A stretch of DNA of 64,000 nucleotides, taken from Legionella septentrionalis (lineage in GTDB: Bacteria; Pseudomonadota; Gammaproteobacteria; Legionellales; Legionellaceae). The position numbers were made by a program, and so were the translations under genes. Under the pieces are notes generated by a model. That model was not told where the DNA came from, did no database searches, and was given only the letters and a program-made list of their open reading frames with translations. Below, piece by piece: positions 41,222 through 51,276 of the stretch. Each line of letters starts with the position of its first letter. Positions within the stretch are counted from its first letter, which is position 1. Location: positions 1 through 64,000 of the forward strand of contig NZ_RZGS01000006.1 in the NCBI RefSeq assembly GCF_003989745.1. Direction: 5' to 3'.

Positions 41222-41491
41222 TTAGGCAGCAGCCATAGCTTTTACGCGGGCGCTTAAACGGCTTTTGATGCGGGCTGCTTTATTTTTATGAATTAGACCT
41301 TTGCCAGCAGCTTTGTCAATAACAGGCTGGGCTTTTGCATAGGCTGCGCGAGCGGCGTCTTGATCACCGGTTTCTACAGCTTTTAACACATTTTTGACAT
41401 AGGTACGGTACATAGAACGTGCGCTTGCATTATGCTGGCGTCGTTTAACGTTTTGGCGTGCGCGCTTAATAGCTGACTTAATATTTGCCAC
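41222..41491 (-). CDS. rpsT: 30S ribosomal protein S20
   Basis: The 89-residue product [20 protein letters not shown] is the S20 N-terminus, and the protein is rich in Ala and Lys as expected for the all-helical S20 bound to 16S rRNA. The start codon is GTG (41489-41491), with GGAGAGTG upstream. S20 genes in other bacteria often use weak starts as part of autoregulation. It is transcribed from the promoter at 41529-41557, divergent from murJ. Confidence 0.97.
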   Translation of the reverse strand: MANIKSAIKRARQNVKRRQHNASARSMYRTYVKNVLKAVETGDQDAARAAYAKAQPVIDKAAGKGLIHKNKAARIKSRLSARVKAMAAA

Positions 41492-41528
41492 TTACACTCT
41501 CCACTCATTACAATAATAAAAAAGATTA

Positions 41529-41557
41529 ATCATGCCTATCTTGACGTAAATTGTCAA
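41529..41557 (-). promoter_or_regulatory. Promoter for rpsT
   Basis: On the minus strand a perfect TTGACA (41552-41557) is followed after 17 nt by CATGAT (41529-41534). It lies about 40 nt before the rpsT start. Confidence 0.6.
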
Positions 41558-41604
41558 GGTGGCTTATGCTTGGTCAGACACTTCAAATTATACTTCATTC
41601 GCCT

Positions 41605-43176
41605 ATGTCTGTGACGGAAACCATGCTGCCCAAACGACAAAGTTTACTGCGTTCTACCTCATTGGTATCCGCAATGACGTTTATGTCCCGTATTATGGGC
41701 TTTGTACGCGACATGATTTTAGCACAGTTATTCGGCGCGCAGGCAGGAATGGATGCTTTTTTCATCGCCTTTAAAATTCCTAATTTCATGCGACGCTTAT
41801 TTGCCGAAGGCGCTTTTTCACAAGCGTTTGTTCCGGTTTTAAGCGAATACCAGAAAACAAGAACACTTGAGGAAATCCGTTTGTTTCTGGCACGAATTGC
41901 CGGAAGCTTAAGCATTGTTTTAACCCTGGTGACTTTAATTGGCATTATAGCGGCTCCTTATATTGTTTTTATTTTTGCCCCAGGATTTGGGGAGCATACC
42001 AGCCGCTCAGTATTGGCGACCGAAATGCTGCGCATCACTTCGCCATATTTAATGCTGGTTTCACTAACGGCTATGGCCGGGGCTATTTTAAATACCTACG
42101 GATATTTCGGGGTGCCCGCTTTTACGCCGGTATTGTTGAATATATGCATGATTTTAGCCGCGATTTACCTAAGTCCTCATTTTGCAGAACCGGTGGTAGC
42201 GCTTGCATGGGGGGTATTCATCGCGGGGATCGCCCAGTTATTGTTCCAGTTGCCTTTTCTCTACCACAGGAAATTGTTAGTCAAACCCAGTTTGATGATG
42301 AAGGATGAAGGCGTAAGGCGTGTTTTGAAATTAATGGTTCCTGCTTTGTTCGGTGTTTCAATCGCACAAATTAACTTGCTGGTGGACACCATTTTTGCAT
42401 CTTTTCTGGCAGTAGGCAGCGTTTCCTGGCTGTTTTATACCGATCGTTTGACCGATTTCCCGCTCGGAGTTTTTGGCGTCGCCATTGCGACGGTGATTTT
42501 GCCGCATTTGTCGCGCCGCCATGCCGAGCAAAGTTCAAACCTTTTTTCTCGCGCTTTGGATTGGGGGTTGCGGACTTTATTGCTGGTTGGTGTCCCTTCC
42601 GGGCTAGGTCTTGCCTTATTCGCCATGCCGTTGATAGCAAGCTGTTTTGCTTATGGCGAATTCTCTCTCACTGATGTAGTGCAAACTCAAAAAAGTTTGT
42701 TTACCTTGGCTTTAGGCGTGCCGGCCTTTATGATGGTCAAAGTTCTTGCCTCAGGATTTTACGCGCGTCAAAATATTAAAACACCGGTAAAAGTAGGTGC
42801 ATTGGCTATGGTAGCCAATACTATTTTTTGCGCGTTGTTAATAAAACCCTTGGCTCATGCCGGTTTGACCCTTGCATCCACTCTCGCCGGGTATATCAAT
42901 TGCGGTATTTTGCTGGTCCTATTGATAAAACGTGATATTTACCACCCATGTCCCGGATGGCGCCGTTTTTTATTGCAATTGGGTGTGGCCAATTTGATCA
43001 TGAGTGCTTATTTGCTATGGGCGGTCGGTGATCCTGTGCTTTGGGTAGCCAAACCAGTCAGCCTGCGATTGGCTACCTTGCTGCTTCATGTATTGGCGGC
43101 TGCGATCATTTACGTATTCTCTTTGGTTCTTTGCGGAATGAGGCCTTCTCAATTCCGAGGGCAAATGAAGGAGTAA
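41605..43176 (+). CDS. murJ: Lipid II flippase MurJ
   Basis: MurJ (MviN) moves lipid II across the inner membrane for peptidoglycan synthesis. The protein has about 14 membrane helices. The opening STSLVSAMTFMSRIMGFVRDMILAQLFG and the segment DAFFIAFKIPNFMRRLFAEGAFSQAFVPV are family signatures with the key Arg and Asp residues. ATG 41605 is used (523 residues), and ATG 41623 is equally possible. The gene is divergent from rpsT, a pairing conserved in gammaproteobacteria, and is followed by the M17 peptidase after 2 nt. Confidence 0.95.
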   Translation: MSVTETMLPKRQSLLRSTSLVSAMTFMSRIMGFVRDMILAQLFGAQAGMDAFFIAFKIPNFMRRLFAEGAFSQAFVPVLSEYQKTRTLEEIRLFLARIAGSLSIVLTLVTLIGIIAAPYIVFIFAPGFGEHTSRSVLATEMLRITSPYLMLVSLTAMAGAILNTYGYFGVPAFTPVLLNICMILAAIYLSPHFAEPVVALAWGVFIAGIAQLLFQLPFLYHRKLLVKPSLMMKDEGVRRVLKLMVPALFGVSIAQINLLVDTIFASFLAVGSVSWLFYTDRLTDFPLGVFGVAIATVILPHLSRRHAEQSSNLFSRALDWGLRTLLLVGVPSGLGLALFAMPLIASCFAYGEFSLTDVVQTQKSLFTLALGVPAFMMVKVLASGFYARQNIKTPVKVGALAMVANTIFCALLIKPLAHAGLTLASTLAGYINCGILLVLLIKRDIYHPCPGWRRFLLQLGVANLIMSAYLLWAVGDPVLWVAKPVSLRLATLLLHVLAAAIIYVFSLVLCGMRPSQFRGQMKE

Positions 43177-43178
43177 GC

Positions 43179-44534
43179 ATGCGAGCGGAAATTTTTTATC
43201 AAACCAGAATGGAAGGCGCTTTACCACTTGTGTTGCTGGGTAAAGACGACATGCACGAATTAACTAACCCCTATGATCGTAATTGTTTGGCATCTCAACA
43301 GTTTCAGGGCCGGTATGGTGATGTTGGTATCGTGGGTGATGAAAAAGGAAACACCGTAAAAATTTATATTGGGGCCGGCGAAGGAGCAGAGGCACAAGCG
43401 GTGGCGCATGCCTTAAACCGTTTGCCCGCGGGCCATTATTTTTTTGAACAACCCTTGTCATTGTCTTCGCAAGTCATATGGTCTTTGGGGCAATATTATT
43501 TTGATCGCTACAAAAGAAAAGAGCATTCTCCCAAAATTTTATCTGTTGCAGCGCATGATTTCGCGGAAATATTGGCGCAAGCCGATGCAATTTTTTTAAT
43601 CCGGGATTTGATTAACACGCCAGCTAATGATATGGGGCCTGCCGAGCTTGCGGATGTGGTATCCCAACTGGCTAAGACGCATGGGGCTGAATTTAAACAA
43701 TGGATAGGGGAAGAATTATTGCACCATAACTTTCCTGCCATCCATGCGGTCGGGAGAGCGGCGGCTGCCGAACCTCGTTTACTGTCTTTAATTTGGGGGA
43801 ATCCTGAACACCCGAAGGTCACCTTGGTTGGGAAGGGGGTATGCTTTGATACAGGCGGATTGGATATCAAGCCGTGCAATTTTATGCGGCTGATGAAAAA
43901 AGACATGGGTGGAGCTGCTCAAGTCATCGGTTTGGCGCAATGGATTATGGCCAAGCGCTTACCCATCCGTTTGCACGTCTTGATTCCTGCAGTCGAAAAT
44001 GCCGTATCCGGCAATGCCTACCGTCCCGGGGACATATTGACCATGCGCAATGGTTTGCGGGTTGAAATTGACAATACAGATGCTGAGGGCCGGTTGGTGT
44101 TGGCTGATGCACTGGTCAAAGCATGCGAAGAAAAGCCTGAATTAATCATTGATTATTCAACATTAACAGGAGCTGCCCGCACGGCCGTAGGCACTGAAAT
44201 TTCGGCCATGTTTTCCAATGATGATGCAATGGCGCAAGCTTTATGCGAAGCTGCAAATGAAACCAATGATTATATATGGCGGATGCCCTTACATTCCGGT
44301 TATAAAGACTTGCTGGAATCAAGCATTGCCGATTTGGTAAATTGCAGCGGCTCTCCTTACGCAGGTGCAATTACTGCCGCATTGTTTTTACAATATTTTA
44401 TTAGCGACAACATCCCTTGGGTGCATTTCGACATCATGGCCTGGAACGTTGGCAATAAGCCGGGTAAACCCGAAGGGGGCGAGGCCATGGGCGTACAAGC
44501 TGTAGGCCAGTACCTATTTCGGCGCTATGGTTAA
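43179..44534 (+). CDS. M17-family leucyl aminopeptidase-like protein
   Basis: The product has 451 residues from ATG 43179, which follows AAGGAG. The catalytic domain carries two-metal and lysine/arginine motifs VGKGVCFDTGGLDIKP, MKKDMGGAAQ, and the M17 signature [13 protein letters not shown]. The N-terminal domain is shorter than in PepA, suggesting the PepB-like or short M17 branch. It removes N-terminal residues from peptides in the cytosol. It is coupled to murJ. A second, longer M17 enzyme lies 0.4 kb away on the other strand. Confidence 0.9.
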   Translation: MRAEIFYQTRMEGALPLVLLGKDDMHELTNPYDRNCLASQQFQGRYGDVGIVGDEKGNTVKIYIGAGEGAEAQAVAHALNRLPAGHYFFEQPLSLSSQVIWSLGQYYFDRYKRKEHSPKILSVAAHDFAEILAQADAIFLIRDLINTPANDMGPAELADVVSQLAKTHGAEFKQWIGEELLHHNFPAIHAVGRAAAAEPRLLSLIWGNPEHPKVTLVGKGVCFDTGGLDIKPCNFMRLMKKDMGGAAQVIGLAQWIMAKRLPIRLHVLIPAVENAVSGNAYRPGDILTMRNGLRVEIDNTDAEGRLVLADALVKACEEKPELIIDYSTLTGAARTAVGTEISAMFSNDDAMAQALCEAANETNDYIWRMPLHSGYKDLLESSIADLVNCSGSPYAGAITAALFLQYFISDNIPWVHFDIMAWNVGNKPGKPEGGEAMGVQAVGQYLFRRYG

Positions 44535-44541
44535 CTAGCCA

Positions 44542-44988
44542 TCACGCACGCATGGTTTCAATGGTGTGCGTGTGTAACTCACAGCCATGCTTGCGGTATT
44601 CCCGGTAATGTTCGCGGCTGATTTCCTTTGCCGCATCATTTGGTGTAACAATTTCCATAATGCGGCGAAATCTCGTGAAAAACGGCGGAATGATGGAAGA
44701 CATATTAAGAAGAATATCGCTAAATCCTCTTGGCTCGGTGCTGTATCCTATCTGGATAGGTGGAGGTGGCTCCGGGCCTTCACCCTGTAAATTGTGAGGG
44801 ATGAAACTGTCTTCCTTATAAGTCCATAGCAATTCATCGATTAATTCGGCGTCTTCTTTTTTATTGCAAAAAACAAATACTTGATGGCCACGGGTGTAAG
44901 CTTTTTCCAGCAAGCGGCAGGCAGTTAGCCATTCATTTTGCTGGTATTCGTGAGCTAATAAATAAAAATCAATGCGAATAGGCGACAT
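44542..44988 (-). CDS. holC: DNA polymerase III chi subunit
   Basis: Chi bridges the clamp loader (through psi) to SSB during replication. The 148-residue protein begins [20 protein letters not shown] and has the [18 protein letters not shown] and [15 protein letters not shown] segments typical of HolC. It overlaps the end of pepA by 20 nt, the usual pepA-holC order. It converges on the M17 gene with a gap of only 7 nt. Confidence 0.93.
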   Translation of the reverse strand: MSPIRIDFYLLAHEYQQNEWLTACRLLEKAYTRGHQVFVFCNKKEDAELIDELLWTYKEDSFIPHNLQGEGPEPPPPIQIGYSTEPRGFSDILLNMSSIIPPFFTRFRRIMEIVTPNDAAKEISREHYREYRKHGCELHTHTIETMRA

Positions 44989-46414
44989 GTTCTAATAACC
45001 GTATGAGTAGAGAAACAGGGCGTCCAGTGGCGTTGCGTTTTTTACCCGAAATCCATGCCGTGCCTGCAATATCCATATGCACCCAGCGAAAATTTTCAGC
45101 GAATCTTGCAAGAAAGCAGGCGGCTGTAATACTGCTGCCAGCCCGGTCCGTTGCATTGACCATATCCGCAACTGGACTTTCCAATGCTTCCTGATAGGCA
45201 TCGTCTAACGGCAAGCGCCAAGCCTTATCACCGCTTCGTGCAGCTGCAGATAAAATAAGTTCTGCAAGTTCTTCGTCTTTGGTCATGAAGCCCGTCATTA
45301 AATAACCAAGCGCAATGACCATGGCTCCGGTCAGCGTGGCAATGTCAATCACGAATTTTGGCTTAAACCGTTCAGCATAAGTGAGCGCATCAGCCAAAAC
45401 CAGCCTGCCTTCGGCATCGGTGTTGATGATTTCGATGGTTTGTCCCGACATGCTTTTTACCACATCACCTGGCCTCATCGCACTGCCACTGGGCATATTT
45501 TCAGCACAAGCCATTAAGCCGATTACATTTATGGGCAGTTTGAGCAGTGCACAAGCTTTTAATGTACCCAACACCGTCGCAGCACCGGCCATGTCATATT
45601 TCATTTCCGTCATGGCATCGGCTGGTTTCAGGGAAAGCCCGCCTGAATCAAACGTGATGCCTTTGCCAACGAGCACGACAGGAGCACCTTCACCGTTCTT
45701 ATAACTCATTTCAATCAGTTTAGGGGGTTCCTGACTGCCCTGGGCGACAGCGAGTAAGGCGCCCATACCCAATTGTTCCATATCCGTACGGTTCAAAACT
45801 TTGGTTTGCAATTCCGGATGTTCCTCTGCGAGTGCCTGAGCTTGCTCGGCAAGAAAGGAAGGCGTACAAATGTTAGCCGGTAAATTGGCCAGGGTGCGGG
45901 TCAAACGAAGGCTTTGAGCCAATGCTTCGGCCTTGTATAAGCACGTTGCTTGTGCATTTGGGATGAAAAAAGAAAGGGATTTCAGTCGGTGGGGTTTGTT
46001 GTTTTTACTTTTAAAATCCAGAAACTGATAAGCTTGTGCATCAAATTGCAAGATCATGTGTTGCATCTGCCAGTCGGCATCGCGTGTTTCTAATTGCGGC
46101 AGGCAAATGGTCGCTGTCTCGACACGCTGTTTTAATAAGGTGGAAACTATATTTTCAATGCATTTGTTTAAGGCTTCGATGCTAAATTTTTCTCGCGCAC
46201 CACAATGGATAAGTAGCAAGCTTGCGCCGTAACAATCTTCTTGCCAAACTGCATCGCCGGGCTCTGATAATTTATTTGTTAATTTCTGGAAAAGAGCTTG
46301 CTGTTCTTTAGGAAAATTACTGGTGAAAGGAGGCAGGGATAGATCGTTTAGAATACCTAAAACCAAGCATTCGCTGGTATGTAAGCTTGGCGCAGCAACC
46401 ATTTTATATTCCAT
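44969..46414 (-). CDS. pepA: Leucyl aminopeptidase
   Basis: The 481-residue M17 enzyme has [34 protein letters not shown] and [18 protein letters not shown], covering the metal ligands and catalytic residues. PepA forms a hexamer that trims peptides and in E. coli also binds DNA in cer recombination. It is divergent from lptF across a 290-nt gap, a conserved arrangement. Two nearby starts exist (M1 and M5). Confidence 0.95.
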   Translation of the reverse strand: MEYKMVAAPSLHTSECLVLGILNDLSLPPFTSNFPKEQQALFQKLTNKLSEPGDAVWQEDCYGASLLLIHCGAREKFSIEALNKCIENIVSTLLKQRVETATICLPQLETRDADWQMQHMILQFDAQAYQFLDFKSKNNKPHRLKSLSFFIPNAQATCLYKAEALAQSLRLTRTLANLPANICTPSFLAEQAQALAEEHPELQTKVLNRTDMEQLGMGALLAVAQGSQEPPKLIEMSYKNGEGAPVVLVGKGITFDSGGLSLKPADAMTEMKYDMAGAATVLGTLKACALLKLPINVIGLMACAENMPSGSAMRPGDVVKSMSGQTIEIINTDAEGRLVLADALTYAERFKPKFVIDIATLTGAMVIALGYLMTGFMTKDEELAELILSAAARSGDKAWRLPLDDAYQEALESPVADMVNATDRAGSSITAACFLARFAENFRWVHMDIAGTAWISGKKRNATGRPVSLLIRLLEHVAYSH

Positions 46415-46704
46415 ATGAGTATCCCATGCAATAAAAAATTGCTAGTTTACTTAGGTTTGCTTGAGTTGGCTACTCGAATCTAGGTCAGGTATAGTCTTAA
46501 CGTTAATTAAGTATTCATGATGGATTTATAAAAGTTTCTTAAGGCCAATTATTACTATGGAATTGCCTCGGTAAATAATAAAGCGAGCATACTTTTTAAG
46601 TGGCAAAGCACTTGTTAACCGATATCCCCAATCGGGTTTTTAGTATATAATTTGGCGTTATTGTTAGCTAATTACTCTATTCTTTCAAAAGAGGTGGAAA
46701 ACCG

Positions 46705-47784
46705 GTGCTCATTTTTCGCTATTTAGCCAAAGAAGTATTTGTAACCTTGGCAGGTTTGACGACCATCTTATTGCTGATTTTTATGAGTAATCAATTCATG
46801 CGTTATTTGACCCGCGCAGCCAGTGGCCAAATTCCCGCTATGTTCATCATGAAACTCATGATGCTCGAATTACCCAATCTCATGGGTTTATTACTGCCTC
46901 TTGGCTTTTATGTAGCACTTTTAGTAGCTTACGGGCGTCTCTATGCGGAAAGCGAAATGACCGTATTGCAAGCTTGCGGTTATGGACCCAACCAGCTTTT
47001 GAAGCATAGCCTCATCATGGCGACGGTAGTGGCCGTCCTGGTATTAATCATTATGATCTGGGCAAGTCCTGTGATAGCAATCGAGCGCGCCAAACTGCTG
47101 CGTACGTCCGGGATACAAACGTTAATTAAGACTATTGTTCCAGGGCGCTTTCGTGAGCTGCCGGGCGGGCGGCAGGTTTTTTATGTGGAGGAAATGAATC
47201 CGGCGCATACAGTAGCGAAAAATGTATTTTTGGCAAAACTTGGGGAAAAAGACGGTAAGCAACAATGGAATATATTGTGGGCGGATAAAGCATTTGCCAA
47301 AACCGATGCGCAAACTTTTGAAGATTACGTCGTTTTTGAAGAAGGTAAAGCATATCAAGGAATTCCCGGCAGCGCAGATTATGAAATCGCGGAATTTGGT
47401 AACTACGAAGCGCGGCTCCCACACCCTGTCGTAGCTTTAAAAAACGATATACGCACATCGGATACGGCAAGCCTTCTTCCTCTGAACAACCCTGATACGC
47501 GTAAGGCGGCGGAATTGCAATGGCGACTTGCGGTGCCTTTGATGGTGTTGACCTTAACTCTGGTGGCAGTGCCTTTAAGCCGAGTTAATCCACGTGCTGG
47601 CAAATTTGCAAAATTATTGCCTGCAATCGTGCTCTATATCATTTATGCAAATTTTATATTCGTGGCACGTGATTGGCTTATTGTAGGAAAAATTCCAGTA
47701 TGGTTAGGGATGTGGTGGCTGCATTTGGCAGTAGCTTTGCTGGGATTGTTCTTAATTTGGCGCAATCAGGTGAAATTAGCATGA
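46705..47784 (+). CDS. lptF: LPS export permease LptF
   Basis: LptF is one of the two membrane subunits of the LptB2FG transporter that extracts LPS from the inner membrane. The 359-residue protein starts at GTG 46705 after AGAGGTGG. It has three membrane helices, a large periplasmic beta-jellyroll (residues about 120-255) and three more helices. The N-terminal IFRYLAKEVFVTLAGLTTILL and LRTSGIQTLIKTIVPGRFRE fit the family. A TATAAT lies at 46646 without a clear -35. It overlaps lptG by 4 nt. Confidence 0.94.
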   Translation: MLIFRYLAKEVFVTLAGLTTILLLIFMSNQFMRYLTRAASGQIPAMFIMKLMMLELPNLMGLLLPLGFYVALLVAYGRLYAESEMTVLQACGYGPNQLLKHSLIMATVVAVLVLIIMIWASPVIAIERAKLLRTSGIQTLIKTIVPGRFRELPGGRQVFYVEEMNPAHTVAKNVFLAKLGEKDGKQQWNILWADKAFAKTDAQTFEDYVVFEEGKAYQGIPGSADYEIAEFGNYEARLPHPVVALKNDIRTSDTASLLPLNNPDTRKAAELQWRLAVPLMVLTLTLVAVPLSRVNPRAGKFAKLLPAIVLYIIYANFIFVARDWLIVGKIPVWLGMWWLHLAVALLGLFLIWRNQVKLA

Positions 47785-48851
47785 AGATGAATTTATTAGA
47801 TCGCTACATCGCCAAAACTGTCATGGCATCGATTGCTTTGATTACGCTGATGCTGGCAGGCTTGCAAGTTTTTATATTATTTGTGAACCAGTTAGATGAT
47901 TTGGGCAAAGTAAATTATGGCATCGTGGAGGCTGCTGTTTTTATTTTGCTGCAAATGCCTTATCAGGTTTATTTGTTTTTTCCCATGGCAAGCCTTTTGG
48001 GTAGTTTAATTGGCTTGGGAATTCTTGCCAACCATCGCGAACTGGTGGTGATGAGAGCGGCCGGAATGTCCGTATGGCAAGTGACCGTGGCGGTGTTAAA
48101 AGCAGCTTTGATTACCATTGTTCTGGTCACACTTTTGGGGGAAACTTTAGTCCCAAAATTGGCTGCCCTGGCAGCTGATAAAAAACTGCAAGCCATGAGT
48201 GAGGGGCAAGCGACGCGTACAGCCAAGGGAATATGGTTGCGTAATCAAAATGATTTTATCAGCATAGGTTCGGTTTCCAAGGATAATACTTTGCATGATG
48301 TGTCACAATTCCGTTTTGACGACACCCATCATATGCAATTGGCGCGCAAGATTGAAAAAGTGGTTTATCAAAATGGTGCCTGGATAGCTTCCAACGTAGC
48401 AGAATCCATTATTGGAGGAGACAATACCAAAGCTTCTCAGTATCAGGAAATGAACTGGGATGTGCCGCTAAACCCCAAGATTTTACAAATCAGCGGCAAT
48501 GAGCCGGATGAAATGACCCTGCCTGAACTAAACCGCTATTTACGCGTGCAAAAAAAGAATCATCAAACTGCTTTGAATTACCAGTTGGCTTATTGGCAGC
48601 GTTTGTTGCAGCCATTTACCACGGTGGTTATGATGGTATTGGCCATCCCTTTTATATTTGGTCCCTTGCGCTCCTCTACCATGGGATCGAAACTCCTGGC
48701 AGGAGCGGTGATGGGATTCGGATTTCATATCGTCAACCGTATTTTTGGGCCTATAAGTCAAGTGTTTCAGTGGCCTGCTGAAATTGCCGCGTTTGCGCCC
48801 ACCTTTTTGTTTGCCTTCCTGGGGATGTATTTGATGCGCCGGGTTCGATAA
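47781..48851 (+). CDS. lptG: LPS export permease LptG
   Basis: This is the partner of LptF. The start at ATG 47781 (MKMNLLDRYIAKTVMASIAL, 356 residues) overlaps the lptF stop (ATGA); an upstream frame extension lies inside lptF and is ignored. It has the six-helix YjgP/YjgQ layout and family segments LPYQVYLFFPMASLLGSLIG-like (here MPYQVYLFFPMASLLGSLIG) and NHRELVVMRAAGMSVWQ. The next gene follows after 2 nt, forming a probable three-gene unit. Confidence 0.95.
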   Translation: MKMNLLDRYIAKTVMASIALITLMLAGLQVFILFVNQLDDLGKVNYGIVEAAVFILLQMPYQVYLFFPMASLLGSLIGLGILANHRELVVMRAAGMSVWQVTVAVLKAALITIVLVTLLGETLVPKLAALAADKKLQAMSEGQATRTAKGIWLRNQNDFISIGSVSKDNTLHDVSQFRFDDTHHMQLARKIEKVVYQNGAWIASNVAESIIGGDNTKASQYQEMNWDVPLNPKILQISGNEPDEMTLPELNRYLRVQKKNHQTALNYQLAYWQRLLQPFTTVVMMVLAIPFIFGPLRSSTMGSKLLAGAVMGFGFHIVNRIFGPISQVFQWPAEIAAFAPTFLFAFLGMYLMRRVR

Positions 48852-48853
48852 AG

Positions 48854-49612
48854 ATGTTTATCTGGAGGCATTTGTTTGAAGCGCTGCTTAATCCCTTTTT
48901 TCTGGTTATTTTCTTATTAACCGTTAGCTGGATATTATTTTTGCGCCAAGCTAATCGTCGCGCCGGCATATTATTGACTATTGCCTTGGCCAGCTTGTTA
49001 TTGTTAAGTACAGGCATCATTCCTGAATTGTTAACGCGCAAGCTCGAAGATCAATACCCTGTCGTTACTAAAATAAATAAAGATATACATTGGATAGTGG
49101 TGCTGTCAGGAGGGCAGGCACAATTTGCCAAGGCTGATGTGGCAATCAACCAAATTTATACAGCAAGCTTACGTCGCCTCATTGAAGGGGTGCGATTATA
49201 CCGGCAGTTACCGCATGCCAAACTGTTATTATCAGGTGGCGAGTTTGCCGGGGAATTGGCAGAAGCGCAGCAATTGGATTTATTGGCAGCCTGGTTGCAA
49301 ATTCCCGAAGACAACAGAGTGCTGGAAACTGCGTCCACCAATACGGCGTCGCAAGCTGAGAAAATTAGGCAATGGGTGCGGGATGAGCCTTTTTATTTGG
49401 TGACTTCGGCTCTCCATATGCCTAGAGCGATAGCGCTTTGCAGAAAACAGGGATTGCATCCGATTGCAGCACCCACGGATTTTACTTATTACTGGTATGA
49501 TGAACGCTGGGGAAAATATTATTTACCCAATCCGCATAATTTAGTTTATTTAAACCAAGCATGGCATGAAATAGCAGGGCGGCTTTGGGCATATCTTCAC
49601 CATAAGTCTTAA
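48854..49612 (+). CDS. ElyC/SanA/YdcF-like envelope protein (DUF218)
   Basis: The 252-residue protein has two N-terminal membrane helices (PFFLVIFLLTVSWILFL and AGILLTIALASLLLLST) and a Rossmann-like DUF218 domain (IHWIVVLSGGQAQ; KLLLSGGEF; YLVTSALHMPRAIALCRKQG). ElyC of E. coli supports peptidoglycan synthesis and lipid-carrier use. It follows lptG by 2 nt, which places it in an envelope operon. Its last four bases overlap the end of the convergent gene. Confidence 0.86.
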   Translation: MFIWRHLFEALLNPFFLVIFLLTVSWILFLRQANRRAGILLTIALASLLLLSTGIIPELLTRKLEDQYPVVTKINKDIHWIVVLSGGQAQFAKADVAINQIYTASLRRLIEGVRLYRQLPHAKLLLSGGEFAGELAEAQQLDLLAAWLQIPEDNRVLETASTNTASQAEKIRQWVRDEPFYLVTSALHMPRAIALCRKQGLHPIAAPTDFTYYWYDERWGKYYLPNPHNLVYLNQAWHEIAGRLWAYLHHKS

Positions 49613-49902
49613 GCCCCATCTTTATTTAGCCAGTCTGACAGTACGCTGATGATTTTGCGGGCTTGTTCTTCACTGGAAATGTTAAATTTTGATTTTTGCC
49701 AATACTGGTTATTGCGTTTTTGATAGCGCCGTATTGAATATTTAACAGGCCCGTATTCCTGTGCCGTTCGATCCCATTCTTGATAACGAAAAAGAATGGT
49801 GGTCCATGCACCTTTCGATAATACGTATTTGTCCAATTCTTTTACTGTATCCATGCCATCTTCGTTGAACGCAATGGTTAAATCTTCAATGGTTTCACTC
49901 AT
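49609..49902 (-). CDS. Small conserved-looking protein, possibly PC4-like, unknown
   Basis: The product has 97 residues from ATG 49902 (MSETIEDLTIAFNEDGMDTV). The longer frame from 49980 lacks a better start. The middle (GAWTTILFRYQEWD then GPVKYSIRRYQKRN) and the end (FNISSEEQARKIISVLSDWL) resemble the beta-sheet plus helix pattern of PC4/YdbC single-strand-binding proteins. This is only a visual likeness. It is convergent with the ElyC-like gene, with a 4-nt overlap of the stops. Confidence 0.65.
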   Translation of the reverse strand: MSETIEDLTIAFNEDGMDTVKELDKYVLSKGAWTTILFRYQEWDRTAQEYGPVKYSIRRYQKRNNQYWQKSKFNISSEEQARKIISVLSDWLNKDGA

Positions 49903-50005
49903 AAAATAATTTCCAAAAAAACGGAATGTTAGAAGTTGAAGTGTGCAGCTTACATGCAATTTCTCAAGAGAAATGCACAAAAGCTTATAATTTCAGCCTT
50001 CGGCG

Positions 50006-50578
50006 TTAATCAATGGATTGTAATTGGCCGTTCACAAATGTCAAGGTGAAGGGTTGTTGGAATTGATCAACTTGATAGACCCATACGTGCGGCGGTTCGT
50101 TGCTTGGGATAGGCTGATTAATAAACGTATTGTTTACCATATCTGGACTGCCGCAAGCATTATACACGGCGCTTTCATTGTCTCCGACATTTACATTGAT
50201 GCCATCGCATACGGTCATGGCATTGGTATCTGAGCCATTAAGGCGGATCTCGCTGATTTTGTCGTTGATGATGTCCACTTCAAGGTTAATATTAGTGCCG
50301 CTTGGAAGCGACCATTGGTTGTAAATCGGATCAAGGCTTGGATAAATGCTGCCCTTATTGACCGTGGAATAAATCAATTGTTTTACGGGGACTTTTTGTG
50401 TCACAGGTCGATTGCTTTCTTCCTTGCTAAGCGGTTCGCCGCAAGCTGCAATCACTTCTGCTTCCGTCATGCCTACATTAATATATCCCTGATTTTGCGG
50501 GCAATAGAGAGATTGAACGGCACATGCATCGAATGGAAATAAAAAAATACCAAGCAAGCCAAGATGTTTTAATCTCAT
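50006..50578 (-). CDS. Exported DUF2845-type protein with duplicated motif
   Basis: The 190-residue precursor has a signal peptide (LGLLGIFLFPFDACA). Two copies of a short motif are visible: YINVGMTEAEVIAACGEP near residue 33 and INVNVGDNESAVYNACGSPD near 125, like the helical opening of BamE/SmpA-fold proteins. The pattern matches DUF2845, common in Legionella. No function is known. Probably periplasmic, with Cys pairs. Confidence 0.75.
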   Translation of the reverse strand: MRLKHLGLLGIFLFPFDACAVQSLYCPQNQGYINVGMTEAEVIAACGEPLSKEESNRPVTQKVPVKQLIYSTVNKGSIYPSLDPIYNQWSLPSGTNINLEVDIINDKISEIRLNGSDTNAMTVCDGINVNVGDNESAVYNACGSPDMVNNTFINQPIPSNEPPHVWVYQVDQFQQPFTLTFVNGQLQSID

Positions 50579-50693
50579 TATCCTATCCCCGACATGAGCT
50601 GCTATTCTTATTATAGCTTCGTTTGCCTTATTTATGCGTCAGGTACAAGCAATTTCACTCCGGCACTTTCGCCTAAAAGATAACGAAGTGACG

Positions 50694-51269
50694 TCATATT
50701 AATGGCAAAGGTAACGATGCCTGAATGAATAAAACAATAACTTTTAAAATGATCATGATCACAATGGGGGAAAAATCAAATCCTGAAATGTTTGGAATGA
50801 TTCTGCGGCCAATGCTTAAAGCTGGCTGGGTAATCCGGTATAAAATATCCGCCAGGGGGTGCTTCCACATCGGGTTAACCCAACTCATAATCGCATAAGC
50901 AAGGATGGCATAAAACAGTAAATTGCAGGGTTGGATGATGAGATCAGCGAGTACATAAATGAGAATCCATAGCAAAGGCAATGCCATGCCTAAGAACAAT
51001 ATATTGATTAAGGCAAATTTGATGATTTCTATAGCAATTAATACAATGATCGCCGGCCAATCGTAGCGACTGATCAGCGTTTTTACGGGAAATAACCCTG
51101 TTATGGGCTTTAACATGGGTTGCGAAAATTTATGCAGCAACTGACTCACGGGATTTAACGCACTGATGCGGAAGTAACGCAGCAAAATACGCAGCCACAA
51201 TAAAGAAATAAGTAGACCGAAAAAAAGGTGGAATAAAAAATAACCTACCGCAACTAAGCCACTGCCCAT
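50694..51269 (-). CDS. yggT: YggT-family membrane protein
   Basis: The product has 191 residues from ATG 51269, with two YGGT modules, each with a pair of membrane helices, and the PVSQLLHKFSQPMLKPI and DILYRITQPALSIGRRIIP motifs. Its function is not settled; links to osmotic stress and cell shape are known in other bacteria. It starts 7 nt after proC and closes the yggS-proC-yggT operon. Confidence 0.9.
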   Translation of the reverse strand: MGSGLVAVGYFLFHLFFGLLISLLWLRILLRYFRISALNPVSQLLHKFSQPMLKPITGLFPVKTLISRYDWPAIIVLIAIEIIKFALINILFLGMALPLLWILIYVLADLIIQPCNLLFYAILAYAIMSWVNPMWKHPLADILYRITQPALSIGRRIIPNISGFDFSPIVIMIILKVIVLFIQASLPLPLI

Positions 51270-51276
51270 GGTAACC

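Noticed and set aside
46646-46651. lptF promoter from the TATAAT
   Set aside because: No acceptable -35 hexamer or extended -10 element.
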